Part shown: piece after piece, positions 17,234-26,799 of the stretch
How positions within the stretch are numbered: position 1 is the stretch's first letter
Layout: every line of letters begins with the position of its first letter
Source: a virus
Strand: one strand, 5' to 3'
Virus record (IMG/VR): IMGVR_UViG_3300008952_001260
Coordinates: 1-31,916 of that record
DNA: 31,916 bases
Position numbers and translations under genes: made by a program
The notes under the pieces: generated by a model
What the model was told of the DNA's origin: nothing
The model's input: only the letters and a program-made list of their open reading frames with translations
Databases searched by the model: none

Positions 17234-18266
17234 CGCGACATCTTAAAGTAAATCGTAATCCTTGACCAGCAGTACCTGTACCAATCTGCGTTACTTTAAA
17301 TGTTATCCTATCACCAGAAACAAATGAAGCAAGATTAGAATCTATCGTACCACTTGATAATGATTGAACATCTTGTGCAAAGAATGGTTTATTAACACCA
17401 GTATATATTGATACTCCATTTTTTTCTATATCACAAATAACAGGTTGTGTTGTAGCTACAACATCAAGAAATCCTGCTTCACCTTCAATAGTACCTGAAC
17501 GAGCCATAACCAAGTGTCCATAAGTACCAACTTCCAAATCTTCTGCTACTAAACTTGTATCATATCCTCCAACAAATCCAAGATCGTATGGAAGATGTGT
17601 AACAGCTGCACCATTGAGTGCTGGCAAAGTAGTTCCTGATAATTTACTTGCATCCATTCCAATAATCTTTTCATCTGTTATAGTAGCATCTGATATTTTT
17701 ATATTGGTAATAGAATTAGCTGCAATCTTAGAAGCTGTTACTGCATTAGCTGCTATCTCTAATGAACCAACCGAATTAGCAACAATTTGTGCGTTATTAA
17801 TTGTACCAGATAAATCTCCACCTAATGCATATTCAGTTAATAAATCTCTGAATACAAGTGTACCACTACCATTAGTTGTAAGAACACTATTTGCAGTAGA
17901 ATCAACAACATTAAGTTCTGCAACATTAATTGTATTTGCAGCTATCTGTGCATTAGCAACAGTACCAGTTAAATCACCACCGACTGAAAATGCAGCGGCA
18001 GTCTGATCTATAAAACTTAATGTACCATTTCCATCCGTAGATAATACTTGTCCACTTGTTCCATCTGCAAAACTTAACTGTGCAATACCAATAGTATTAG
18101 CAACATTAGACATATCTTCTCTTGCCAACGGAAAACCACCAGCCGTTGAACCGTCATGGACAACAACAGTATCTTTAGCGGTATCAACCGTTGTTTCACC
18201 TAAAGCTCCGGTAAATGCGTTGTGATCTACCGTTGAACCTCGTCTTAGTTGTACTTGCTTAGCCAT
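17229..18266 (-). CDS. Tail fibre with Mtd-type N-terminus and shared C-terminal domain
   Basis: This 345-residue protein has an Mtd-type attachment domain at residues 1-50 ('QVQLRRGSTVDHNAFTGALG', 'VVVHDGSTAGGFPLARED'). The shaft spans roughly 60-205, with 'SVGGDLTGTVANAQI' and 'ALGGDLSGTINNAQI' repeats and short decapeptide units ('EIAANAVTAS', 'KIAANSITNI', 'KISDATITDE'). The linker 'MDASKLSGT' leads to a C-terminal domain at 227-345. That domain ('YDLGFVGGYD', 'EDLEVGTYGHLVMAR', 'DIEKNGVSIY', 'SGDRITFKVTQIG', 'GLRFTLR') closely matches the next fibre upstream. I infer a trimeric fibre with the C-terminal domain as tip. It is 14 bases from the upstream paralogue and starts after AAGGA. Confidence 0.77.
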   Translation of the reverse strand: MAKQVQLRRGSTVDHNAFTGALGETTVDTAKDTVVVHDGSTAGGFPLAREDMSNVANTIGIAQLSFADGTSGQVLSTDGNGTLSFIDQTAAAFSVGGDLTGTVANAQIAANTINVAELNVVDSTANSVLTTNGSGTLVFRDLLTEYALGGDLSGTINNAQIVANSVGSLEIAANAVTASKIAANSITNIKISDATITDEKIIGMDASKLSGTTLPALNGAAVTHLPYDLGFVGGYDTSLVAEDLEVGTYGHLVMARSGTIEGEAGFLDVVATTQPVICDIEKNGVSIYTGVNKPFFAQDVQSLSSGTIDSNLASFVSGDRITFKVTQIGTGTAGQGLRFTLRCRV

Positions 18267-18280
18267 ATTATTTTCCTTGT

Positions 18281-19372
18281 CTATACTCTAGTCTTTAACA
18301 AAAATCTTAAACCTGCACCAATATTACCAGCCGTTGAACCAATAGCTGTTACTTTAAAAGTTATTCGATCACCAGAACTAAATGACAGTTGACCACTATC
18401 CAATACGCCTGCTGTCATATTATTACTATCTATAACAAATTGTGGTTTGGTTGCATATATCGTAGTACCATTTTTTTCTATGTCAATAACAACAGCAGCT
18501 CCAAGAGCAACAGTCTCAAGGTGTCCTACTTCTCCATCAAATACACCATTTCTTCCCATAATAAGAACACCATAAGTACCAACTTCTAAATCTTCTAGTG
18601 CTAAGTCTGCATCATAACCAGCATTAAATGCCATATCATAATGAAGGCCTGTAAGACTTGAACCATCAATAGCAGGTAAAGCACCAGTTAATTTACTTGA
18701 AGCCATACCATTAATTTTAACATCAGTTATTGCATCATCAGCAACCTTAGTTGTTGTTACATTTAAATCTGCGATCTTGGCTGTTGTAATATTATTATCA
18801 GCGATCTTGGCTGTTGTTACATTTAAATCTGTAATCTTATCTGTGGTTACTGAATTGCTAGCTAGTTTAGTTTCAGTTACATTTGCGTCAACAATGTTTA
18901 TTGTGGTAACTGCATTAGTTGCTAAGTTTGCAGCCGTAACAGAAGTATTAGCAAGTTTTATATTTGTAACTGCTCCATCAGCTAACTCAGTTGTACCAAC
19001 TACATTGGCAACGATTTGTGCATTACTAACAGTACCAGATAAATCACCACCCATTGCTAGAGATGGAATTGTTGGTTGACTTGTAAAACTAAAATTTCCA
19101 TTACCATCTGTTTGTAATACTTCACCAGCATTACCATCTGAAAAGTTTAATTGTGCAATACCAATAGAGCCAGCAACATTAGACATATCAGCTCTTGCCA
19201 ACGGATACCCAGTTGGAAGATTTACATCAAGAGTAGCCCTACCATCAAGGTCTGTTCCATCATGGACTCTAATAGTTTTATCTGTAAGGTCAACAGTTAT
19301 TTCACCTTCCTCACCAGGAAAGTTTTTATGTTGGTCTGTGGTACCTCTTCTTATCTGAACAATTTTAGCCAT
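18281..19372 (-). CDS. Tail fibre with Mtd-type N-terminus, decapeptide shaft and shared C-terminal domain
   Basis: This 363-residue protein starts 'MAKIVQIRRGTTDQHKNFPG' with an Mtd-type attachment domain interrupted by about nine extra residues ('DGRATLDVN') compared with its paralogues. Residues 106-128 hold a 'GGDLSGTVSNAQIVANVVG' shaft element. Residues 129-228 are about ten consecutive ten-residue repeats of the type 'KIADLNVTTA'. Residues 244-363 are the C-terminal domain shared with the 345-residue fibre ('EDLEVGTYGVLIMGR', 'DIEKNGTTIY', 'SGDRITFKVTAIG'). Its ATG overlaps the stop of the upstream 68-residue gene by eight bases, with AGGA as ribosome site inside that gene. This suggests coupled translation. 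Confidence 0.77.
   Translation of the reverse strand: MAKIVQIRRGTTDQHKNFPGEEGEITVDLTDKTIRVHDGTDLDGRATLDVNLPTGYPLARADMSNVAGSIGIAQLNFSDGNAGEVLQTDGNGNFSFTSQPTIPSLAMGGDLSGTVSNAQIVANVVGTTELADGAVTNIKLANTSVTAANLATNAVTTINIVDANVTETKLASNSVTTDKITDLNVTTAKIADNNITTAKIADLNVTTTKVADDAITDVKINGMASSKLTGALPAIDGSSLTGLHYDMAFNAGYDADLALEDLEVGTYGVLIMGRNGVFDGEVGHLETVALGAAVVIDIEKNGTTIYATKPQFVIDSNNMTAGVLDSGQLSFSSGDRITFKVTAIGSTAGNIGAGLRFLLKTRV
18689..18988 (-). repeat. 30-base tandem repeat encoding a decapeptide fibre shaft
   Basis: About ten consecutive units of 30 bases lie in frame in the 363-residue fibre. Each encodes ten residues of pattern (K/N)-(I/L)-x-(D/N/S)-x-x-(V/I)-T-x-x. The three units near 18750-18840 are nearly identical at the DNA level, with a shared 'gcgatcttggctgttgt' core on the plus strand, whereas outer units have diverged. 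This suggests recent expansion of the shaft by slippage or unequal recombination. The regular spacing of hydrophobic residues suggests a beta-structured trimeric shaft. Confidence 0.7.
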
Positions 19373-19571
19373 TTTGTTTTCCTAATAAAGTCTTAAGCAT
19401 TTCTTTAAGATCAGCAATATCTTGTTTCATATTATTTATATCGTTAATCTCATCCATTTTTTTCTGTCTTGCAAGTTTATAATTTTCTAAAGCACTTCTA
19501 TTTGTGTTAAGAATTGCTTTAGAATCTATATCACGAACATATTTTGTTTCTTTTACTTTTATAGTTTCCAT
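19365..19571 (-). CDS. Small coiled-coil protein
   Basis: This 68-residue, highly charged protein has a likely coiled coil over residues 25-65 ('ALENYKLARQKKMDEINDIN' then 'MKQDIADLKEMLKTLLG'), with hydrophobic residues at heptad spacing. The N-terminus reads 'METIKVKETKYVRDIDSKAI'. I do not recognise a family with a known role. It sits between the 1896-residue structural protein (one base away) and the first Mtd-type fibre (eight-base overlap). A linker or assembly factor between baseplate and fibre is a reasonable but unproven guess. A late-promoter-like octamer lies inside it. Confidence 0.65.
   Translation of the reverse strand: METIKVKETKYVRDIDSKAILNTNRSALENYKLARQKKMDEINDINNMKQDIADLKEMLKTLLGKQNG
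19433..19440 (-). promoter_or_regulatory. Possible T4-type late promoter inside a gene
   Basis: TATAAATA on the coding strand falls inside the 68-residue gene, 60 bases upstream of the first Mtd-type fibre start at 19372. It has the right distance and orientation to drive the fibre cluster. However, it also simply encodes part of 'DINNMK', so it could be chance in AT-rich DNA. Confidence 0.35.
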
Positions 19572-19572
19572 A

Positions 19573-22500
19573 TTAAGCCAATGCGATTGCCCTTAAATCT
19601 TTTATTAATGGGACTCTGGTTGTTTCACTTGATGGTGCTGTCATAACAATTTTAACTGCAAATATCTTAAAATTTTCATATATAACAGAATTTTGTGTAT
19701 ATGTTATATTTCCATCATTTGTATTAGGAACAAACTCAAGTTCTAAATATTCACTCTCATCATCTGATATAGATTTACTATTTACATTAGAAGCTTCTTT
19801 CATCAAAGTCCAAGCCTTGTTATCAAACAAATCACTATCAAACTGTGATAATACTTTATAGTAAACAGCAATCTTAGAATTACCTTGTCTATTAGCTGTC
19901 AAGAATACTTGCAAGCTTGTTGCATCAAACCCATCTTTCAACGTAACCCTTCTTGTAATATACCTAGCTGTTGCATCACCACCTGATAGAATACCATCAG
20001 TATCTGCTGTATCATTAATAATATTTTGAATAGTAATAACACTATTCCTAGCTGTATCAATAACTGGACTAATATATTTACTTGATGAAGAAAGTGTAGC
20101 TCTCGATTCAAAAGAGCCTTGTGTAGATCCCTCAACTTCTTTTCTTGAATCTAATATAAAATTAGTATTCTGAATAAGAGGACGATACTCAACATCAAAA
20201 CTATCATCACCTTCATCTTTCATTTTAACGCCCCACTTAATATTAGTTTTATTAATTCTAATTTCTTGTGGAACAAGTTGAATAAGATCAGCCTTAGCAT
20301 CATAAGAGACACCTGCAAAATCTCTGAATACAGCATTACCATCAGTATTAGTAACAAACTCTGCTATATTAATATTGAATGATAAATCTTGATTTTGTTC
20401 TGGTGTCCACGTTGAAGCATTCTGTGATTTAAAGAATACACCAGCATAAGGTTGCTCAGATATTTTTCTATCTGTGCCAACAATATTCTCACCCATCTCT
20501 GCAATATAAGTTTCATATTTCAAACTATTACTAATTACAACTATTGAATACTCACCAGGTTGTAAATAAACTAATGATGGAAATGCAAACTTTGTAGCTA
20601 CACTTGCATCTTCACTTACAGTAATATCAGCAGGGAATTTTGTAACATTAGAGAATGGAACAATCGTCTGTGCAGGATAACCATTCAATGTATCTCTGAT
20701 TTGTAATGTAACAGGAATACCATCTTCATCTTTCGTCTTGAAGAATAATTCAACATCTGTTAGAAATACTCCATCTGGATATAATGCAGGATCAACCAAG
20801 AATGTTTCTGCAAGAGGATCAACCCATCCAACTGTATTAACACGATTGAATGTATTTGTAGTTGTTCTAAACTCTGTAGCACTACCCTGTGCAAATGTTT
20901 GGATTGTTGGAACCCTTGTAGATAGAACAACATTCTCTCTTGTTTGTAGTAGGCCTTGTGCTTGATAAACAACTTCAGCATAAGTACCAGCTGTAATCAA
21001 ATCACCAACTTGGTTATCTGTTAATAAGAATTGTCTTTCACCAGTTCTAAATCTCAATGTATCACTATTAGGAATACTAAAAGTTAAGTTACTAATAGAA
21101 CCAGCATCATCTGTAAAAATAGCACCACCTAAAGTTCCACCATTAGGAGTACAATAAACATTAACATCTTCACCATCAAAACGTGCATACACTCTTGTAT
21201 TAGGTTTCATGCCTGTTACATCAACAGTAATATCTCTAGCACGAATAAATGGTATAACAGAAACATCAACCACTCTATCACCAATGCTATTTCTTACAGT
21301 ATCAACACCAGTAATCTCATTACGAATACCAGTTCTTGTTTGTGTTACTTCACGTTCAACTGTCTGATTAACTTGAATAGCATTTCCACGTCGGAAAGAA
21401 CCACTTTGAGCAACTACTCTTTCTCGGCCTGTACCAAGTGTTTGCCAATCATTAAATTGTGTACCAAACGCTAAACCAACTAAACTTGACCATGCATCAT
21501 TCTCACCTTGAAGATTGACAACAACTTCTGGATTTGTTGATGTATCAATCCAGTTATCATTAGGTGGTGTTAGATCAACAGTACCAACCCATGCTAATAC
21601 TGCAAATGGATTTATGTTTACTGCTTTACTTGCAATAGGTTGTTTAATAAATGGTATAGTATTATATGGTAATGTAATACAATCACCAGTTTTTGCAACA
21701 CCCGTTGATGCTTCTTCTTTATATTCAACATCTACAATATTAGAAGAAAATCTTGGTCTTAAAATCTTATCATCAAAGTCTATTGAACATTGATAGTCTG
21801 GATTTAAAACATTACCAACACTATGGCCATTAAATCCATCAACCAATATTCCATTCTTAAATCTATCTAATCCAGCAGTATCTTTAATATCTAATGCTTC
21901 TGCATCTTTTTCCAACAATGATAGTGAAGTGTAATACTCAACATTAGAAATTCTTTTTTCTAGTTTACCAATATCTCTCATTGTATATCTTTTATTTTCG
22001 ATATACTCTGCTCTAATATCTTTTGCATTAAATGTATAAGCTGGAATATTAAGAGTATAGAGATTCATTGTACCATCAAGTGTAGCAGGCGGTGTTGCTG
22101 TTAAAGAAGAAACACCCGTATTATCACCAAATTTTCTTTCTTTACTTAAATAGATTGTATCTACTCTTGGAAGGTAATAACTATAATCCGAAGTGAAATC
22201 TTCATTTGGCACTGGTAACTCAATATTTTCTATTGTTGTACCACCATCTACTCGTCTTGGTCTAAAGTCAATACAATCTCTAAGTTCTAATTCATCACCT
22301 GATACTGGACTTGTAAATGCTGGAATGTCAGCAAAGCTTACTGAACCAGTATAAGAATCAACAGATAAATAACCATTACCAGTATGTGTAAAATAATCAA
22401 AGACAGCAGAGATTTGTCCGGTTGGTGCTGTTTGTCCTGACTTTAATTTAACTCCACCATGATCGTAAATATTATCTCTCTGTCCATTATCCAACATATA

Positions 22501-25263
22501 TCTTGATGTAACATCTGTACTACCAGCATTAACACCAGAAACAACTTTAGTAAATCCAGTAGTTGCACCTGTAACATTTTCAGAAGAAACAAATGTTCCA
22601 GATACAGGAACATAAGTTACTGATGTTGTACCAGAATCACCTACAATAACTAATCCCTTTGCACCAGATGTTTGACCAGTAATAGTTTCACCACGCTGTA
22701 ATGATTGAGCAGTGCTTGCAACAGTAAGTGTAGGTAATGTAGGTGCAGTATTAATATCCCCAGAATCATAAACTGCACGAAGCTTCCAAATATCTGAAAA
22801 TCCCAAACCATCCCAAACACTATCAGAGGTAGCTGGTGTAGCAAAAGTTTTTACTTCACTAGCTACTAATGACTTTACTCTTTCTTGTTTACTACTAACA
22901 TTTAATGTTGCAATAATTTCTGCTTTGAATGTTCCACCTGTACCAGTTACGCCTGTATTAAAAGTTGCACTTGTACCTGTATTTGAAATAACAATAGTAC
23001 CACCTTGGTCGAAGCGAACAATAGAACCTGCTGCAAGACCTGAACTTTCAGGATCCTTAACAACAACTAAATAATTTTCTCTTGCATTACTATCAGATAA
23101 TGTTGAACCCGTACCAATAAATTTTTCAGATGAACCAGCACTTGATATAGCACCAGTACCACCACTAAATTGAACGCCAAGTCCTCCGCCATTGAAAACT
23201 CTTTTAATTGGATAGCCTGTATCTATAACATCATTCAACCCACGAATAGATTTAATAACATCTTGGGGATATTTAAAAACAAGACTATTAAAATTAGATT
23301 CATTTAATACTGTATCTTTAGAAGGATCAGTACCACCAACTTTACCAGTAACATCAATCTCTGCACTTGCTCTTAATGCAACAGGAGTTGCAGTTGCATC
23401 AACTGGAATAACAACAGACTCAATATTCTCAAACTTATCAGATGTCAGTTGCACATCATAAATATATAAATTAAATATTCTATTTGCACCACTAGTAGAA
23501 GAAGAAAAATCAATACTTCTTACTTTAGCTGTTCCTATCTTCTTATCTGCATAAGTTGTTGGATTAGTTAAAACAGGATTAGCAATGCTATGTAAATCAA
23601 CTTCTTGATGTTCACTAATATTAAACAGGCCAACAAGATTTTTTACAATAACATAATTTCCAAATTGCATTAACCGACTAAAACCATTAACATTAACAAT
23701 TTCTCTAGCTTTATCTAATTCTAAATCTTGAGATACTAATGTCTCAAATTCAAAACCTTCAATAAATGCTTTCCCGGGATCAAGTCGTACAATAAATTTT
23801 TCTTCATTTGTAGGATGATCTCTTAATTGTATATTAAATGATCTTACTGTATAGCTACCAGACTCATCAAAAGTTCGTCTTGCAAAAGTTTCTTCCAATA
23901 CAGAATAGATAGGAACTTTAATATCTTTTTCTTTAACACCTTTATTAACTCGGAGTAGTTCATAGAAATCTACATCATCTTGTGAGTCAAGTGTTTTCTT
24001 TGTAAGTGTTAGTGAAAATTTCAAACGATCTGCACCAGGTGCGGCAAAGTTTGAAGAACCCTGTGCATTATCAAGTAATGATATATCACCACCAGCATTA
24101 ACTACTGTCTCAGTAACAGTCAATCCAATCTTATAAGAAGGATTGTCAAAATATTTATCCAGTATTAATGTTTGTGCAGGTACTTTAATAAAGTTACCAT
24201 TGATATAAAATACACCTTCTGATATTGATGTAGAACTACCTGTTCCAACAGCTGTAGAAAGAACACTCTCACCAGTTGCATTAACACCACCAGCTGGAGC
24301 AGCTGCAATCGTTACAGTTGGTGTGGCTCCACCAGAAGAAGTGCTATAACCTGCACCTTGATTGACAACAGTTATTTCTGTAACAACTCCATTTGTAATA
24401 GTAGCAAGTGCTGTTGCGTTTGTACCACTACTAGGTGCATTTGCAATCGTAATTGCTGGAGGTTCAGTATATCCAGCACCACCATTAGTAATTGTAATAG
24501 AACGAATACTGGTAGGCTCAGCATCAACAATTTCTGCTGAGATACTACGATCTGTAGCATACAATCTTTCACCAGCTAGAAAGGCAGGAGATGTTTCTAA
24601 TGTACCTTGAGCAGTTGCACCAGAACCAGTACCACCTGTTAGTTGAACAGTAACAATAGGTTTGCCATCAGAATCAGTAGCATTTGAAGCGTAACCTGAT
24701 CCACGATTTATAATATCAACACCAATAACAACACCACCACTAATGATTGCCTCAGCTTCTACTCCTGTACCACCACCTGCTACAGCTACTGCCGGTGCTA
24801 CTGTATATCCACTTCCTTGATTTATTACTCTAATGCCCTGTACTTTATCTGTCTGTGAACCACCCGTGATGTATTTTACAAATAATGTATCAGGATCCCC
24901 AGTTGTACTATCTACTGCCGAAGTACCAAGAACCAGAGCTTTGGAACCGGTCTGTGTTCCAACGATTGTCTTTCCTACAAAATTAGCTACATTAATATCA
25001 ACACCATTATATTGTGGTTTGAGTTTAATGTATTCATAATCCAAATTTAAAACAAGTTCACCACCAGATACTTTACTTCCATTTTTAAAAACATGATCTC
25101 CAAATTTCTTTACTTGATCTCGGAGTATGCTTTGTTGAGTAGTTAGCTCTCTAGCTTGTACTGGAAGCGATGGCTTATATAGGACTTGATGATAATTTTT
25201 ATCATCATCAAAGTCGTCAAAATAAGGACTCTGGTTTGTATTGATTGTAATATTATTCGACAT
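19573..25263 (-). CDS. Large baseplate/tail structural protein (DUF4815-like)
   Basis: This 1896-residue protein is the largest complete gene in the window. Its N-terminus ('SPYFDDFDDDKNYHQVLYKP', 'PVQARELTTQQSIL', 'FGDHVFKNGSKVSGGE') matches the start of very large structural proteins of marine T4-like phages. I recall these as carrying the uncharacterised domain DUF4815. Residues 141-340 hold four 'NQGSGYT'-type beta repeats. Further on, 'GETITGQTSGAKGLVIVGD' recurs as a short beta element. The middle third is less repetitive and includes 'LRDCIDFRPRRVDGGT' and a charged helical stretch 'YTMRDIGKLEKRISNVEYY'. The C-terminus ends 'RVPLIKDLRAIALA'. It follows gp8, where T4 has gp9/gp10, so it may replace the baseplate-periphery and fibre-attachment proteins. 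That is inference from synteny. Confidence 0.75.
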   Translation of the reverse strand: MSNNITINTNQSPYFDDFDDDKNYHQVLYKPSLPVQARELTTQQSILRDQVKKFGDHVFKNGSKVSGGELVLNLDYEYIKLKPQYNGVDINVANFVGKTIVGTQTGSKALVLGTSAVDSTTGDPDTLFVKYITGGSQTDKVQGIRVINQGSGYTVAPAVAVAGGGTGVEAEAIISGGVVIGVDIINRGSGYASNATDSDGKPIVTVQLTGGTGSGATAQGTLETSPAFLAGERLYATDRSISAEIVDAEPTSIRSITITNGGAGYTEPPAITIANAPSSGTNATALATITNGVVTEITVVNQGAGYSTSSGGATPTVTIAAAPAGGVNATGESVLSTAVGTGSSTSISEGVFYINGNFIKVPAQTLILDKYFDNPSYKIGLTVTETVVNAGGDISLLDNAQGSSNFAAPGADRLKFSLTLTKKTLDSQDDVDFYELLRVNKGVKEKDIKVPIYSVLEETFARRTFDESGSYTVRSFNIQLRDHPTNEEKFIVRLDPGKAFIEGFEFETLVSQDLELDKAREIVNVNGFSRLMQFGNYVIVKNLVGLFNISEHQEVDLHSIANPVLTNPTTYADKKIGTAKVRSIDFSSSTSGANRIFNLYIYDVQLTSDKFENIESVVIPVDATATPVALRASAEIDVTGKVGGTDPSKDTVLNESNFNSLVFKYPQDVIKSIRGLNDVIDTGYPIKRVFNGGGLGVQFSGGTGAISSAGSSEKFIGTGSTLSDSNARENYLVVVKDPESSGLAAGSIVRFDQGGTIVISNTGTSATFNTGVTGTGGTFKAEIIATLNVSSKQERVKSLVASEVKTFATPATSDSVWDGLGFSDIWKLRAVYDSGDINTAPTLPTLTVASTAQSLQRGETITGQTSGAKGLVIVGDSGTTSVTYVPVSGTFVSSENVTGATTGFTKVVSGVNAGSTDVTSRYMLDNGQRDNIYDHGGVKLKSGQTAPTGQISAVFDYFTHTGNGYLSVDSYTGSVSFADIPAFTSPVSGDELELRDCIDFRPRRVDGGTTIENIELPVPNEDFTSDYSYYLPRVDTIYLSKERKFGDNTGVSSLTATPPATLDGTMNLYTLNIPAYTFNAKDIRAEYIENKRYTMRDIGKLEKRISNVEYYTSLSLLEKDAEALDIKDTAGLDRFKNGILVDGFNGHSVGNVLNPDYQCSIDFDDKILRPRFSSNIVDVEYKEEASTGVAKTGDCITLPYNTIPFIKQPIASKAVNINPFAVLAWVGTVDLTPPNDNWIDTSTNPEVVVNLQGENDAWSSLVGLAFGTQFNDWQTLGTGRERVVAQSGSFRRGNAIQVNQTVEREVTQTRTGIRNEITGVDTVRNSIGDRVVDVSVIPFIRARDITVDVTGMKPNTRVYARFDGEDVNVYCTPNGGTLGGAIFTDDAGSISNLTFSIPNSDTLRFRTGERQFLLTDNQVGDLITAGTYAEVVYQAQGLLQTRENVVLSTRVPTIQTFAQGSATEFRTTTNTFNRVNTVGWVDPLAETFLVDPALYPDGVFLTDVELFFKTKDEDGIPVTLQIRDTLNGYPAQTIVPFSNVTKFPADITVSEDASVATKFAFPSLVYLQPGEYSIVVISNSLKYETYIAEMGENIVGTDRKISEQPYAGVFFKSQNASTWTPEQNQDLSFNINIAEFVTNTDGNAVFRDFAGVSYDAKADLIQLVPQEIRINKTNIKWGVKMKDEGDDSFDVEYRPLIQNTNFILDSRKEVEGSTQGSFESRATLSSSSKYISPVIDTARNSVITIQNIINDTADTDGILSGGDATARYITRRVTLKDGFDATSLQVFLTANRQGNSKIAVYYKVLSQFDSDLFDNKAWTLMKEASNVNSKSISDDESEYLELEFVPNTNDGNITYTQNSVIYENFKIFAVKIVMTAPSSETTRVPLIKDLRAIALA
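24244..24843 (-). repeat. Four Gly-Tyr beta repeats in the 1896-residue protein
   Basis: Four units of about 45-60 residues are marked by 'RVINQGSGYTVAP', 'DIINRGSGYASN', 'TITNGGAGYTEPP' and 'TVVNQGAGYSTS', each followed by an 'A.ATITNG'-like strand. Similar units occur in the gp7-position protein and in the gp8 insertion. Confidence 0.7.
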
Positions 25264-25275
25264 AGTAAGGCCTTT

Positions 25276-26763
25276 TTAAAATTCAACTACAAGTTTAACA
25301 TCTTCAGTAGAATCAGTTGATCTATGAATAGGAGGTCGATACTCTGTGTATAACATAATTCCAGTATCTTCCGTGATTTCATTTTTAGCATATGTATCAG
25401 CAGTAGCAAGAGTATTTTGCAAAGTTTTTGGATTAACCAATACATGAACCTTTCTGAAATCTTCATCAATAGGTAAATCAGTATTAGCAGCTCCTCTTAG
25501 ACGAGCATTCATCATAACAAATGCTCCACCCAATTCTCCAACTGGATCGCTACCATGACCACCTTTAGGATTTATAACAACTTTTAATATAGCACCAGCA
25601 CCAGAACCACTAGTTACTTCTGCTGTAGCTTGACGATAACCTGTTCCCTGATTTGGTGTTCTATTAACAATAGTAATTTCTTCAATAGCTCCTGTTCCAT
25701 CAGTCTGTCGTGAAACTCTTGCAGTTATTCCAGAACCACCACCAGATTGTCCACCACTAGTACCATCAATAGTAACGGCTGGTCGTACTTCATAAACACT
25801 TGCTGTTGTTGGTAGATTATTAACATCCCAAGCAGGTGATACTGTTGCCAATCTATCAACGGCAATATAATCTGTAACAGTTGTAAACTGTCCTGCACCT
25901 GGCCCACTTGTAATGTAGATTGTCATATCTTTATAATAATCATCAGTTGTTCCATCTGCTACTTGTGTAGTATTATTATTTGGATCAGCTGCGTTTTGTA
26001 AAGATATTTTATCTGGATTGTTAGCTGCAACATCTGATACTGGTTGACCAACAGTTGATCTATAACCTGTACCACCAGCAGTAACCTTAATATAATCTAT
26101 TGAACCATCTATAGCATTTTGTTGAACATCCCATTGCTTTGTTCCATCATCAGCTGTTAAGGTCTTGGTTGGAATCCAATCAGCTGTAACATATTTCAAA
26201 ACATCTGCTTGCTGGACTTCAAACATAAACTTCCATACATATCCATCTGCATCTGTCTTGGTCAATCCTTCACTATTACCTGTTGGTTTTACAGTAGAAG
26301 CTGCACCATTATTATTACTGATACACTTATATACTCTAAATTCATCAGTAAAAACATAAAATGGTGTTTCGGACACACTATTAGCAGGATTAATATTATC
26401 AATAATATCATCCCTATCATGGCTGTATTCACGATATATAGTACCACTTGTCCAATCATATCTAGCAATAACATGAGAAACATCAGTTATTCGTTTAATA
26501 GCACGGATGTCGTCCCAATGAAAAGCAGAGGCTTGAGTCGTATCAACTGGCAATGGAATATTAATATCACTTGCTGGATTGCCATCTGTTACTCTAAACT
26601 CAGCAAGGTTATCCGCAGTAGTGCCACTCCAAGCATCAGTCTTACCAAAAGCTAGATAAATGTTATTTTTTCTGGTATTAGTACCAGATACGGTCTCAGT
26701 AAAACTCTCAATGAAGTTATCTGCCTGAAACTTTCTGAAACTATTATTGATTATTGCACTCAT
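25276..26763 (-). CDS. 8: Baseplate wedge protein gp8 homologue with an internal insertion
   Basis: This 495-residue protein aligns by eye with T4 gp8 at both ends. The N-terminal part has 'NNIYLAFGKTDAWSG' and 'RVYKCISNN', then 'DADGYVWKFMFEV', matching the T4 'DGYVWEYLFEI' region. The C-terminus 'GIMLYTEYRPPI' plus 'TEDVKLVVEF' corresponds to T4 'GEMIYMENRPPI' and 'TEEINILFTF'. T4 gp8 has 334 residues. The surplus lies mostly at residues 220-395, which contain 'GGTGYRS' and 'NQGTGYRQATAEV' beta repeats and Gly-rich loops. gp8 is a dimeric part of the baseplate wedge that contacts gp6 and gp7 in T4. The gene follows a late promoter octamer 37 bases upstream. Confidence 0.85.
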   Translation of the reverse strand: MSAIINNSFRKFQADNFIESFTETVSGTNTRKNNIYLAFGKTDAWSGTTADNLAEFRVTDGNPASDINIPLPVDTTQASAFHWDDIRAIKRITDVSHVIARYDWTSGTIYREYSHDRDDIIDNINPANSVSETPFYVFTDEFRVYKCISNNNGAASTVKPTGNSEGLTKTDADGYVWKFMFEVQQADVLKYVTADWIPTKTLTADDGTKQWDVQQNAIDGSIDYIKVTAGGTGYRSTVGQPVSDVAANNPDKISLQNAADPNNNTTQVADGTTDDYYKDMTIYITSGPGAGQFTTVTDYIAVDRLATVSPAWDVNNLPTTASVYEVRPAVTIDGTSGGQSGGGSGITARVSRQTDGTGAIEEITIVNRTPNQGTGYRQATAEVTSGSGAGAILKVVINPKGGHGSDPVGELGGAFVMMNARLRGAANTDLPIDEDFRKVHVLVNPKTLQNTLATADTYAKNEITEDTGIMLYTEYRPPIHRSTDSTEDVKLVVEF

Positions 26764-26799
26764 GTTATAATTCCTTTTTAGATTGATTTATACTTGCTA

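Noticed and set aside
17614-18006. A 130-residue plus-strand frame opposite a fibre gene
   Set aside because: It is an antisense shadow of the low-complexity shaft repeats, and every supported gene is on the other strand.
18689-18988. CRISPR-like regular repeats
   Set aside because: Units are contiguous 30-base in-frame repeats without spacers, explained by the decapeptide shaft.
15632-19372. Diversity-generating retroelement linked to the Mtd-type domains
   Set aside because: No reverse transcriptase, template repeat or C-type lectin variable end is visible. Only the N-terminal attachment domain is Mtd-like.
26209-26655. A 148-residue plus-strand frame opposite gp8
   Set aside because: It lies antisense to a gene with clear homology, and its composition (rich in Ile, Ser, Cys) is typical of antisense reading of AT-rich DNA.
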